DNA from: Alphaproteobacteria bacterium
Lineage (GTDB): Bacteria > Pseudomonadota > Alphaproteobacteria > Micropepsales > Micropepsaceae
DNA length: 64,000 bases
Assembly: GCA_021324545.1 (NCBI GenBank)
Contig: JAJPIX010000040.1
Coordinates: 1-64,000 of the forward strand
Reading direction: 5' to 3'
Of this stretch, positions 1 to 8,983 are shown in pieces. The stretch's first letter is position 1. The number at the start of each line of letters is the position of its first letter. The notes under the pieces are model-generated. The model saw nothing but the letters and a program-made list of their open reading frames with translations, was not told the origin of the DNA and did no database searches. Both the position numbers and the translations under genes were made by a program.

Positions 1-83
1 AGTCATTGGCATGAGTAACGACTCCTCTGCATTGTTCGGGTCGTGCGACTCGCACCCCCCAAAACGCAAAGAATATGAGTGTC

Positions 84-100
84 TTGCGTCAATGACGCAA
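84..100. promoter_or_regulatory. Perfect 17-bp palindrome TTGCGTCA-A-TGACGCAA, operator-like
   Basis: Read directly: 8-bp arms with a 1-nt centre, in the non-coding region left of gatB. Confidence 0.45.
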
Positions 101-246
101 TAGCCCGCCCTTCTGTCATGGGCATTTTGCGGAACACAAATTCATTTGATGCAGATTTTTCCGAATGAATTCGCAATTCGCGCGATGGTGGTGAAAATTC
201 AGAAAAATGCGCGCTCGTCACGCCGCCACATTGAAATCTGTACGAA

Positions 247-1716
247 TCACACGTCGTCGGGCAAATTGAGTCGGGATTTGAGAATGGCATTGACGGCCGA
301 GGGGTTCGCCTTTCCCCCGGTTGCTTTCATCACCTGACCGGTGAACCAGCCCGCAAGTTTCGGCTTCTTCTTCACCTCTTCCACCTTGTCGGGATTGGCG
401 GCAATCACCGCGTCAACCGCCTTCTCGATGGCGGACATATCGGTGACCTGCCTGAGGCCGCGCTTCTCGACAATATCCCGCGGATCGCCGCCTTCACTCC
501 ACAGGATGTCCAGCAAATCCTTGGCGATTTTGCCGGAAATCGTTCCATCGGCGATCATCGCCAGAATGCTTGCGTTTGCGCTGGCGGAAACCGGCACCTG
601 CGCGATGGTCAGGCCATCGCGGTTGAGGCGTCCCAGCACTTCATTGTTCAGCCAGTTGGCGGCCACTTTCGGATCGGCGGCGCGCGCCATTTCCTCGAAG
701 TAATCGGCCAGCTCGCGCTCGGCCACCAGCACGCCCGCATCGTAAGCGGAGATGCCGAAATCCCTCATGAAGCGGGCCTTCTTTTCGTCCGGCAGCTCGG
801 GCAGCGATCTGGCGATCCGGTCAATCCAGTCCTGTCCGATTTCCAGCGGCAGCAGGTCGGGATCGGGGAAATAGCGGTAATCATGCGCTTCTTCCTTGGA
901 GCGCATGGAGCGCGTTTCGCCGTTGCGGCTGTCGAACAGGCGGGTTTCCTGTTTGACGGCACCTCCGCCCTCGATGATGTCCACCTGGCGGCGGGCCTCA
1001 TATTCCACGGCCTGCGCCACGAAGCGCATGGAGTTCACATTCTTGATCTCGCAGCGCGTGCCATAGGGCGCGCCAGGCTTGCGCACCGAGACGTTCACAT
1101 CGGCCCGCATGGAGCCTTCGTCCATATTGCCGTCGCAGGTTCCCAGATAGCGCACGATGGCCCGCAGCTTGCGCAGGAAGGCGGCGGCTTCCTCGGCCGA
1201 ACGCATGTCGGGCTTCGTCACGATTTCCATGAGGGCGACGCCCGCGCGGTTCAGATCCACAAAGGTGTAGTCGGCGTGCTGGTCGTGCAGGCTTTTGCCC
1301 GCGTCCTGCTCCAGATGCAGACGCTCGATGCCGACCTCGCGCGTTTCCCCGCCCGGAAGGTCAATGGTGACGATGCCCTCGCCTACGATGGGCTGCTTGT
1401 ACTGGGAAATCTGATAGCCCGGCGGCAGATCGGGGTAGAAATAGTTCTTCCGGTCGAAGACCGAGACGCGGTTGATCTTCGCCTTCAGGCCAAGCCCGGT
1501 CTTGATCGCCTGCTCCACGCAGAAGCGGTTGATGACGGGCAGCATGCCGGGCATGGCCGCATCCACGAAGCTCACATGCTGGTTGGGCTCGGCGCCGAAG
1601 GCGGCCGAGGCGCCGGAGAAGAGCTTGGCGTTGGAGAGCACCTGGCAATGCACCTCCATGCCGATGACGATTTCCCAATCGCCTGTCTGGCCCCTGATGG
1701 TTTTGGCGCTGCTCAT
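247..1716 (-). CDS. gatB: Asp-tRNA(Asn)/Glu-tRNA(Gln) amidotransferase subunit B
   Basis: ORF 247..1731; [25 protein letters not shown] start, GatB motifs ([43 protein letters not shown]); in a gatCAB operon. Confidence 0.97.
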   Translation of the reverse strand: MSSAKTIRGQTGDWEIVIGMEVHCQVLSNAKLFSGASAAFGAEPNQHVSFVDAAMPGMLPVINRFCVEQAIKTGLGLKAKINRVSVFDRKNYFYPDLPPGYQISQYKQPIVGEGIVTIDLPGGETREVGIERLHLEQDAGKSLHDQHADYTFVDLNRAGVALMEIVTKPDMRSAEEAAAFLRKLRAIVRYLGTCDGNMDEGSMRADVNVSVRKPGAPYGTRCEIKNVNSMRFVAQAVEYEARRQVDIIEGGGAVKQETRLFDSRNGETRSMRSKEEAHDYRYFPDPDLLPLEIGQDWIDRIARSLPELPDEKKARFMRDFGISAYDAGVLVAERELADYFEEMARAADPKVAANWLNNEVLGRLNRDGLTIAQVPVSASANASILAMIADGTISGKIAKDLLDILWSEGGDPRDIVEKRGLRQVTDMSAIEKAVDAVIAANPDKVEEVKKKPKLAGWFTGQVMKATGGKANPSAVNAILKSRLNLPDDV

Positions 1717-3200
1717 ACGGCCCTCCACCACGGCGAGGGCTTTGCAGCAAAGCCGGCAGCCTCTTCGATGGCGCGGCCCGCGCGCAGGACGGTCGCTTCG
1801 TCAAACGCCTTGCCGATGATCTGCAGGCCCAGCGGGAGACCTTCCGCCGTGAGCCCGGCCGGTACCGAAATGCCGGGAAGGCCGGCAAGGTTCACCGTCA
1901 CCGTGAACACGTCATTCAGATACATGGAAACAGGATCGTCGGACTTGGAGCCCACGGCAAAGGCGGGCCCGGGCGTGGCCGGCGTCAGGAGCACGTCGCA
2001 CGTCTCATAGGCCTGCACGAAATCCCGCAGGATGAGGGCGCGAACTTTCTGGGCGCGTGTGTAATAGGCATCGTAATAGCCGGCGGAAAGAACATAGGTG
2101 CCGATCAGCACGCGACGCTTCACCTCCGCGCCGAAGCCTTCCGCGCGCGTCTTTTCGTAGAGATCGATCAGGTCGTCCGCGCCTTTCGCGCGCAGGCCAT
2201 AGCGCACGCCGTCATAGCGCGCGAGATTGGATGAGGCTTCGGCAGGCGCCACGATGTAGTAGGCCGGCAGCGCATATCTGGTGTGCGGCAGGCTGACATC
2301 CACGATCTCGGCGCCCTGCGCCTTCAGCCATTCGGCCCCCTTGCGCCAGATGGCCTCGATTTCTTCGGGCATGCCGTCAAGCCGGTATTCCTTCGGGATG
2401 CCGACGCGCAGCCCCCTGATCGGCTTGTCCAGCGCCGCCTCGTAATCGGGCACGGGAACATCCACGCTGGTGGAATCCCGGGGGTCCACGCTCGCCATGT
2501 GCCGCAGCAGGATCGCCGCATCGCGAACGGTGCGCGTCATGGGGCCCGCCTGATCGAGCGACGAGGCGAACGCCACGATGCCGAAGCGCGAACAGCGGCC
2601 ATAGGTCGGCTTCAGGCCCACGATGCCGCTGACGGCGGCGGGCTGGCGAATGGAACCGCCGGTGTCGGTGCCGGTGGCGCCCAAGGCAAGACAGGCCGCC
2701 ACGGCCGCCGCGGATCCGCCGGAAGAACCGCCGGGCACGAGATTCTGGTTCGAATTCCGCGCGCGCCAGGGATTGAACACCGGGCCGAAGGCGCTGGTTT
2801 CATTCGACGAGCCCATGGCGAATTCGTCCATGTTCGTCTTGCCCAGCATCACCGCGCCGGCATCCCACAGATTCTGCGAGACGGTGGATTCGTAGGGCGG
2901 CACGAAATTGTTCAGGATGTTCGAGCCGGCGGTCGTGCGCACGCCTTTGGTGCAGAACAGATCCTTGATGGCGAGCGGCAGCCCTTCCAGCGGGCGCGCC
3001 TGGCCGCTGGCGATGCGCGCGTCGGACTCTTTGGCCATCGCCAGCGCGCGCTCCGGCGTTTCGGTGACGAAGGCGTTCAGCGAGCGCGACTTTTCGATCG
3101 CGGTGATGTGCGCCTTCGCAAGCTCGGTGGCCGAGACCTTTTTGCCGCGCAACGCCTCGCGCGCCTCGGCCAGCGTGAAATCGGTGAGCGCGCCGCTCAT
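1713..3200 (-). CDS. gatA: Asp-tRNA(Asn)/Glu-tRNA(Gln) amidotransferase subunit A (amidase)
   Basis: Within ORF 1713..3824; start at [17 protein letters not shown]; amidase signature [32 protein letters not shown]. Confidence 0.97.
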   Translation of the reverse strand: MSGALTDFTLAEAREALRGKKVSATELAKAHITAIEKSRSLNAFVTETPERALAMAKESDARIASGQARPLEGLPLAIKDLFCTKGVRTTAGSNILNNFVPPYESTVSQNLWDAGAVMLGKTNMDEFAMGSSNETSAFGPVFNPWRARNSNQNLVPGGSSGGSAAAVAACLALGATGTDTGGSIRQPAAVSGIVGLKPTYGRCSRFGIVAFASSLDQAGPMTRTVRDAAILLRHMASVDPRDSTSVDVPVPDYEAALDKPIRGLRVGIPKEYRLDGMPEEIEAIWRKGAEWLKAQGAEIVDVSLPHTRYALPAYYIVAPAEASSNLARYDGVRYGLRAKGADDLIDLYEKTRAEGFGAEVKRRVLIGTYVLSAGYYDAYYTRAQKVRALILRDFVQAYETCDVLLTPATPGPAFAVGSKSDDPVSMYLNDVFTVTVNLAGLPGISVPAGLTAEGLPLGLQIIGKAFDEATVLRAGRAIEEAAGFAAKPSPWWRAV

Positions 3201-3484
3201 TCCACCACCTTGGGCACGAGAAAGAAATTGTCTTCGGACTGCGGCGCGTTGGCGACGACGGCCTCGGCCTGATCGCCTTCGGTCACTACGTCGTCGCGCA
3301 TCTTGAGCTTCTGGGCGACCACGCTCGTCATGGGCTGAACGCCCTCGACATTCACTTCCTGCAGCTGTTCCACCCAGCGCAGGATTCCGTTCAGCTCCTT
3401 TTCCATCGCCCCGACACGCTCTTCCGGCAGCGCGATGCGCGCCAGCCGGGCGATGCGGCGAACGGTGTCCCTGTCCACGGACAT
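3197..3484 (-). CDS. gatC: Asp-tRNA(Asn)/Glu-tRNA(Gln) amidotransferase subunit C
   Basis: 95 aa, [22 protein letters not shown]...; overlaps the gatA start. Confidence 0.95.
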   Translation of the reverse strand: MSVDRDTVRRIARLARIALPEERVGAMEKELNGILRWVEQLQEVNVEGVQPMTSVVAQKLKMRDDVVTEGDQAEAVVANAPQSEDNFFLVPKVVE

Positions 3485-3568
3485 GAGGTTTCCTTTGGGC
3501 GAATGTGCTAGACAGGCGCCTAGCTACCAACCAGCCGGAAGCCTTGCAAGCGAGGGATTGCATAGCCG

Positions 3569-3943
3569 ATGTCCTTTGGAATCTACGCCGTAGATCACGT
3601 GCAAATCGCCGTGCCCCGGGCGCTGGAGAAGGAATCCATCGCCTTCTACCGCGACGTGCTGGGCCTGGCCGAAATCGAAAAACCGGCCGACATGAAGGGC
3701 CGCGGCGGCGCCTGGTTTGCGGCCGGCAACGTGCAGCTTCACATCGGGCTGGACCCGGAGGGCTCCCCGCCCTCCAAACGGCATGTCTGTTTCCTGGTGG
3801 CCGATCTGGACGAGGCGCGCGCAAAGGCGCAGGCGGCCGGCCTGGCCATCGAGAAAGACGGGCCGGCCGAAGGGCTGATCCGCATTTTCATCCGCGATCC
3901 CGCCGGCAACCGCGTCGAGATCGGGCAGCGGACGGATGGGTAA
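3569..3943 (+). CDS. VOC/glyoxalase-family protein
   Basis: 124 aa; [27 protein letters not shown] and GNRVEIGQ pattern typical of VOC proteins. Confidence 0.85.
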   Translation: MSFGIYAVDHVQIAVPRALEKESIAFYRDVLGLAEIEKPADMKGRGGAWFAAGNVQLHIGLDPEGSPPSKRHVCFLVADLDEARAKAQAAGLAIEKDGPAEGLIRIFIRDPAGNRVEIGQRTDG

Positions 3944-3950
3944 AAACATC

Positions 3951-4081
3951 TCAGCCTCTTCCCCCTTTATGGGGGAAGGTGGCCACCGCAGCGAAGCGAA
4001 GGCGGACGGAAGGGGGCTGTGCGGTTGCATCCCCCCATCTGTCGCTTCGCGACATCTTCCCCCACAAGGGGGGAAGAGGCT
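3951..4081. repeat. Imperfect inverted-repeat intergenic element (CCTCTTCCCCC...GGGGGGAAGAGG)
   Basis: Opposed arms cctcttccccctttatgggggaagg / cttcccccacaaggggggaagagg flank purine- and pyrimidine-rich internal arms. Confidence 0.7.
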
Positions 4082-4087
4082 CGCTGA

Positions 4088-4561
4088 ATGAGCATCGTCT
4101 CGCTCGGGCAGCTTCATGCCCTTCTTGAGCCCGGCGCGCGGTTGCTCGGCCTTGATCTTGGCGAGAAGACCATCGGGATGGCGCTGTCGGATACGCTGCG
4201 CTTTGTCGCTTCGCCGATGGACACAATGAGGCGCGGAAAATTCACCGCCGATGCCAACGCCATTCTGACCCTGATCGAAGAACACGGCATCGGCGGGATC
4301 ATCATCGGCCTGCCGCTGAACATGGACGGCACCTCCGGCGCCGCCGCGCAATCGGCGCGCGCCTTCGCCAGCAACCTTGCGAAGCTCAGCGATGTTCCCA
4401 TCGTGCTGGTGGACGAGCGGCTTTCTACCGCCGCCGTAACGCGCACGCTTCTGGAAGCCGACGCCTCGCGCAAGCGCCGCGGACAGGTGGTGGACAAGAT
4501 GGCGGCCGCCTACATCCTGCAAGGCGCGCTGGACCAGTTGCGCACAATGAGGAATGCGTAG
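4088..4561 (+). CDS. ruvX: Putative pre-16S rRNA nuclease / Holliday junction resolvase YqgF family
   Basis: 157 aa; LLGLDLGEKTIGMALSD and VDERLSTAAVTRTL motifs. Confidence 0.92.
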   Translation: MSIVSLGQLHALLEPGARLLGLDLGEKTIGMALSDTLRFVASPMDTMRRGKFTADANAILTLIEEHGIGGIIIGLPLNMDGTSGAAAQSARAFASNLAKLSDVPIVLVDERLSTAAVTRTLLEADASRKRRGQVVDKMAAAYILQGALDQLRTMRNA

Positions 4562-4592
4562 AGCGGTCCAGGTTTTGAGGGAAACCATACAC

Positions 4593-4672
4593 CGTCATGG
4601 GCCGGCCTGTCCGGGCAACCCATTTTCTTTCAAAAAAGAAATTGGGTCGCCCGCATGGAGCGGGCGATGACG
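4593..4672. repeat. Dispersed inverted-repeat element, copy 1
   Basis: cgtcatgggccggcctgtccgggcaacccattttct...aaattgggtcgcccgcatggagcgggcgatgacg; related sequence at about 15367-15446. Confidence 0.7.
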
Positions 4673-4757
4673 ATGGCGGAGACCGCGATTCGATCCAGGA
4701 CAACGCCGCCCCAGTCGCTTGCCGCACTTCGGGCGCAGCCCTATAAACCGTACTCCC

Positions 4758-6116
4758 ATGGGCAAAGCGGCGCGGCCGGCCGCCAGACGGCGGCACATCA
4801 CCTCGATCAACGATCTCGAGCTGTCCGAGATCGGCAAGATCTTTTCCCAGGCCGAAAGCTTCCTCAGAACGCTGGGCGATCCGTCGCGCAAATGGCGCGT
4901 GGGCAAAAGCACGGAAACGGCCAAAGGAGCGATCCTCGCCACGCTGTTCTATGAGCCCTCCACCCGCACGCGGCTGTCGTTCGAAAGCGCGATGCTGAGG
5001 CTCGGTGGCAAGGTCATTTCCAGCGCCGATCCCACCACAAGCTCCGCCGCAAAGGGCGAAAGCCTCGCCGATACCGTGCGCATCGTGGAGAATTATGCCG
5101 ACCTTCTGGTCATTCGCCATCCGCGCGACGGAGCGGCGCGGCTTGCCGCGGAATACGCGCACGTGCCGGTGATCAATGCCGGCGACGGGGCGCATGAGCA
5201 TCCGACGCAAACGCTGTGCGATCTTTTCACGCTCCGGCGCGCGCACAAGACGATCAGGAACCTCAATGTGGCGCTGACCGGCGACCTGAAAACCAGCCGC
5301 ACGATCCATTCCTTCGTCTATGCGCTGGCCCGCCACGGCGCGAACATTCTCACCATGCCGGCCAAGGGCATGGAGCTGCCGGAGCATGTGGCCTGGCGGC
5401 TGGAACATGAATTCCGCTCGCGGCTTTTGCCCAAGGCCGAGCAGGGCGAAGGCTTCGATGCGGTGTACGTCACCGCGAACAGGCCGCACCAGCTTGCGCT
5501 CATTCCCACCGGAAAGAACATTGACGTGATGTATGTCACCCGCTTCCAGAAGGAACGCTGGGCGGAAGCCAGGGGCGACTATCCGACGATCGATGCGGAT
5601 TTCCTGAAGGCGGAAAAATATTCGCACACCAGCGTGCTGCATCCGCTTCCGCGGGTGGGCGAACTCGACACCGCGCTCGACAGCGACCGCCGCGCGCTTT
5701 ACTTCCAGCAGGCCGCGTACGGAATCCCCGTGCGCATGGCGCTGATTGCCGCGCTTCTGGGCCGCGCCCGAAAGAACAGCCTGGAAAAATTCCCGGGCGG
5801 CTTCCGCGCCGAGCGGACGCCGCTTTACGACCAGCCGACGGAAACCGGCATCCGCTGCGCCAACCCCAACTGCATCGTGCACGACGCCATGGAACGCAAA
5901 TATACGCGCAACAAGTTTCATGTGATCGGCGGCGCGCGCCTGCGCTGCTTCTATTGCGAGACGGATATCCTGGAATTCGTCGCCGCCAACCGCACCAGCG
6001 GCGAATTCACCGAGCAGGCGCCGAAGAGCCTGAAAGACACGCTGTTCTTCGCAAGCGCCGCCGATGCCCAGGCCGCGGGCTTCCGGCCGGCGCGCAAACT
6101 GGCCGCGCACGCCTGA
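4758..6116 (+). CDS. pyrB: Aspartate carbamoyltransferase with C-terminal PyrI-like zinc module and Ada-like tail
   Basis: ORF 4719..6116; ATCase motifs FYEPSTRTRLSFESA, HPTQTLCDLFT, HPLPRVGEL; C-terminal CANPNCIV...LRCFYCETDI. Confidence 0.9.
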   Translation: MGKAARPAARRRHITSINDLELSEIGKIFSQAESFLRTLGDPSRKWRVGKSTETAKGAILATLFYEPSTRTRLSFESAMLRLGGKVISSADPTTSSAAKGESLADTVRIVENYADLLVIRHPRDGAARLAAEYAHVPVINAGDGAHEHPTQTLCDLFTLRRAHKTIRNLNVALTGDLKTSRTIHSFVYALARHGANILTMPAKGMELPEHVAWRLEHEFRSRLLPKAEQGEGFDAVYVTANRPHQLALIPTGKNIDVMYVTRFQKERWAEARGDYPTIDADFLKAEKYSHTSVLHPLPRVGELDTALDSDRRALYFQQAAYGIPVRMALIAALLGRARKNSLEKFPGGFRAERTPLYDQPTETGIRCANPNCIVHDAMERKYTRNKFHVIGGARLRCFYCETDILEFVAANRTSGEFTEQAPKSLKDTLFFASAADAQAAGFRPARKLAAHA

Positions 6117-6736
6117 TGTTCGCCCTGCCCCATCCGGCCGACTGGACGACCGTCGCGATTGCGATCGTGCTGGCGTATCTGCTGGGCTCCGTTCCGTTCG
6201 GATACCTGTTCTCGGTGGCGGCGGGCGCAGGCGATGTGCGCAAGATCGGGTCCGGCAGCACCGGCGCCACCAACGTGCTGCGGACGGGCAAGATCTGGGC
6301 GGCCGTGGCAACGCTCATTTGCGATGCGGCCAAGGGGGCTGCGGCCGTGCTGGCGGCGCGGCGGTTCGGCGGCGATGAGCTTGCGTTCTTTGCCGCGCTG
6401 GCCGCCCTCATCGGGCATCTCTATCCCGTGTGGCTCAGATTCAAGGGCGGCAAGGGCGTGGCGACCGCGGGCGGAATTCTGCTGGCGGTCTATTGGCCCG
6501 TGGGGCTGGCGCTGATCGCCACATGGGCCGCCATGCTGGCCATCTTCCGCATCTCCTCGCTGTCGGCGCTGGCGGCCTGCGCGGCCGCGCCGGTTTACAT
6601 GATCCTCTTCCATCAGCCGCTGTACGCCACGCTCGCGCTCATCATGGCGATCGTCATCATCCTGGCGCACGGCAAGAACATCGCGCGGATTCTGGACGGC
6701 ACCGAGCCGCGTGTGGGGCAGAAGAATACCGCCTAG
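6116..6736 (+). CDS. plsY: Acyl-phosphate:glycerol-3-phosphate acyltransferase
   Basis: ATG overlaps the pyrB stop; LLGSVPFGYL, GSGSTGATNVLR, RFKGGKGVAT motifs. Confidence 0.95.
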   Translation: MFALPHPADWTTVAIAIVLAYLLGSVPFGYLFSVAAGAGDVRKIGSGSTGATNVLRTGKIWAAVATLICDAAKGAAAVLAARRFGGDELAFFAALAALIGHLYPVWLRFKGGKGVATAGGILLAVYWPVGLALIATWAAMLAIFRISSLSALAACAAAPVYMILFHQPLYATLALIMAIVIILAHGKNIARILDGTEPRVGQKNTA

Positions 6737-6738
6737 CC

Positions 6739-7845
6739 ATGACGTCCCTCTCCGACAGCGAACGCCGCGCCTGGTGGCGGCTGGCCCGCACGCAGAATGT
6801 GGGGCCGGTGACATTCGCCAACCTGATCGCCCATTGCGGATCGGCGAGCGCCGCGCTCGAAGCCGTGCCACGGCTGGCGCGCCGCGGCGGCAAGGCGGAA
6901 TTGCGCATCCCCACCGATGCCGACGCAAAGCGCGAATTCGATGCGCTCGCGAAAATGGGCGCACGCATGATCGCGGCCTGCGAGCCCGATTTTCCGGCAG
7001 GCCTGGCGGCGCTCGATCCGCCGCCGCCGCTGATCAACGCGTGCGGCAATCTGCATCTGCTCAAGCGCGACATGGTGGCGATCGTGGGCGCACGCAACGC
7101 CTCGGCGCTTTCGCGCAAGCTCGCGCAGACGCTTGCCGCCGATCTTGCGGCGGCGGAGCTTGTGGTCGTGTCGGGCCTCGCGCGGGGGATCGACACCGCC
7201 GCCCACGAAGGCGCGCTCAGGGGCGGCACCTGCGCCGTGCTGGCCGGCGGGATTGACGTCATCTATCCGCCGGAGAACGAAGCGCTCTACGAACGCATCC
7301 GCGCCGAGGGCGCGATCGTTTCGGAGATGCCGCTGGGACAGGCGCCGCAGGCGCGCCACTTCCCCCGGCGCAACCGCATCATCGCGGGGCTTTCGCGGGG
7401 CGTGGTGGTGGCGGAAGCCGCCGAAGGATCCGGCTCGCTCATCACCGCCAGTTACGCGCTGGAACAGGGCCGCGAAGTTTTCGCGGTGCCCGGATCGCCG
7501 CTCGACCCGCGGGCCAGGGGCGCCAACCGGCTCCTCCGCGAAGGCGCAACGCTGACGGAATCCGCCGAAGACGTGCTGGCCGTGCTGAAGCCGATGCTGG
7601 GCCAGACCTTCCGCGAGCCCGAACGGCCGTCCGCCGGCGGCAAGCCCGATCTTCCCGAGCTGGAAACCGAGGCGGAGCGCATTCGCGCGCGCGTGGAGGA
7701 ATGTCTGGGGCCTGCGCCGGTCGAGGTGGACGAGATCGTGCGGCAATGCGGAGCATCCGCCGGCGCGGTGCTGATCGTGCTGCTGGAACTGGAGTTGGCC
7801 GGCCGCCTCGCCCGCCATCCCGGCAACAAGGTGAGCTGGGCGTAG
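6739..7845 (+). CDS. dprA: DNA-processing protein DprA
   Basis: VAIVGARNAS, VVSGLARGIDTAAHEGAL, FPRRNRIIAGLS, EGSGSLITA motifs; C-terminal winged-helix-like region. Confidence 0.95.
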   Translation: MTSLSDSERRAWWRLARTQNVGPVTFANLIAHCGSASAALEAVPRLARRGGKAELRIPTDADAKREFDALAKMGARMIAACEPDFPAGLAALDPPPPLINACGNLHLLKRDMVAIVGARNASALSRKLAQTLAADLAAAELVVVSGLARGIDTAAHEGALRGGTCAVLAGGIDVIYPPENEALYERIRAEGAIVSEMPLGQAPQARHFPRRNRIIAGLSRGVVVAEAAEGSGSLITASYALEQGREVFAVPGSPLDPRARGANRLLREGATLTESAEDVLAVLKPMLGQTFREPERPSAGGKPDLPELETEAERIRARVEECLGPAPVEVDEIVRQCGASAGAVLIVLLELELAGRLARHPGNKVSWA

Positions 7846-7899
7846 GCCGGCCATCGCAAACTTGCCGCCACCCGCCCCGAACGCGGGCGATGACATGGA

Positions 7900-8106
7900 A
7901 AGGCAACCGGGCAATTGAACGCTGCGCCTGAGTTGCATCTCCACCAGCCGCAGCCGGCGAACCTGCGCGCGCACGCGGGCGCGCAACGCGCGCATCTGTG
8001 CCGTACGCGTTCCGGATTTCACGGCGTTCCTGTTGCCGGGCTGGCCGCCGCGCCTGCGTTTTGGGGGTGCGCTCAAGATGTTGTGCCCGCCTGCCTGGCC
8101 AGACAT
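7900..8106 (-). pseudogene. Remnant of phage-associated small protein (RRRGGQPGNRNAVKSG family); 5' part only
   Basis: Minus strand from ATG at 8106: MSGQAGGHNILSAPPKRRRGGQPGNRNAVKSGTRTAQMRALRARVRAQVRRLRLVEMQLRR; the frame then runs antisense into dprA with no stop until 6733. Confidence 0.45.
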
Positions 8107-8450
8107 TCGTTTGTCGATTTTTCGCGTTCGGCATGAATGCGCGCGCTGGCCAGCTGCTGGCGCGTGCCGGAATCGGCGATACGCGCAATGGCCGACGCCG
8201 TTTGTGCCGACGCCGCGATGAGCCGCGCCGCGGCCATGGCGGCCTGGGATCGCGATTCCGGCGTCAGACGGTGATCGCCCGCGATGTCGAGGCACGCCGC
8301 GACCAGCTCGCTGCTGTCCGCCAGCGCGACCCGCAGCGCCTTGAGAGACGGAATCCCCGCCTCTTCCATCACGTCCACGCCAAAGGCCGGCCCATCCGGC
8401 AAGCCGGCGCCGCCGGATGTTTCGTTGTCTTCCGACTCTTCTTCTGACAC
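8073..8450 (-). CDS. Hypothetical protein, possibly phage-associated
   Basis: 125 aa MSEEESEDNETSGGAGLPDGPAF...; overlaps the start of the GGQPGNRNA reading frame. Confidence 0.55.
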   Translation of the reverse strand: MSEEESEDNETSGGAGLPDGPAFGVDVMEEAGIPSLKALRVALADSSELVAACLDIAGDHRLTPESRSQAAMAAARLIAASAQTASAIARIADSGTRQQLASARIHAEREKSTNECLARQAGTTS

Positions 8451-8550
8451 GGATCAAACTCCCGATTTTTCATGTTCATCCTTCGTTCTCAATATCAGGT
8501 ATAAAAGCCGCTTTGTCAAGCAAAAAAAGGAACTAAGAGATATAATAGGC

Positions 8551-8742
8551 TTATCGGGCGCGGCGGGCCTGATTGCGGGCCTCGAGCGCGGCCGCCGCCA
8601 GAAGATGGGAGAGCAGCTCCAGCCCCTGCTCGTCCGTCAATTTCTTCAGGGATTCAAGCATTTCCTCGGCGTAGGCCGCGATCTCCACGGGGGTGATGCC
8701 GCCCGCCTCGTTCGTTCTCAACTTTGCATTGGCCTTCTGCAT
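8551..8742 (-). CDS. Small conserved-type hypothetical protein
   Basis: 63 aa MQKANAKLRTNEAGGITPVEIAAYAEEMLESLKKLTDEQGLELLSHLLAAAALEARNQARRAR; coherent helical composition. Confidence 0.5.
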   Translation of the reverse strand: MQKANAKLRTNEAGGITPVEIAAYAEEMLESLKKLTDEQGLELLSHLLAAAALEARNQARRAR

Positions 8743-8790
8743 GGTCTTGGCCGTTACCGGGACCTGGCTCCGCCCCTTTGGCGCGCCATA

Positions 8791-8844
8791 TACAACTTGT
8801 AGTTATGTTTGTGGCCAAATCTAGCCATAATACAACTAGAAGTA
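8791..8844. promoter_or_regulatory. Operator-like pair TACAACTnnnAGTwA spaced 40 bp, upstream of divergent small ORF and topA
   Basis: TACAACT at 8791-8797 and 8831-8837; each followed by N3 and AGTT/AGTA; TGGC...GCCA palindrome between them. Confidence 0.4.
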
Positions 8845-8983
8845 AATGCTTTTCGGCGCCTGGCGGCGTTGACACTTCTTGGTTCTTTCCATCAGTGTCC
8901 GCGCCCTTGGCCCAAAGGCCTCGAATCACCCGGGGTTCGCCCCCATATGTCCGCGCTCAGCGCCCCACGAGTCCTAGACCCGC

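Noticed and set aside
1-246. Small ORFs 3..290(-) and 146..337(+) at the left edge
   Set aside because: No RBS, domain or composition support; partly antisense to the gatB 3' end.
4425-6311. 628-aa minus-strand ORF
   Set aside because: Antisense to ruvX/pyrB/plsY; spans several real genes on the other strand.
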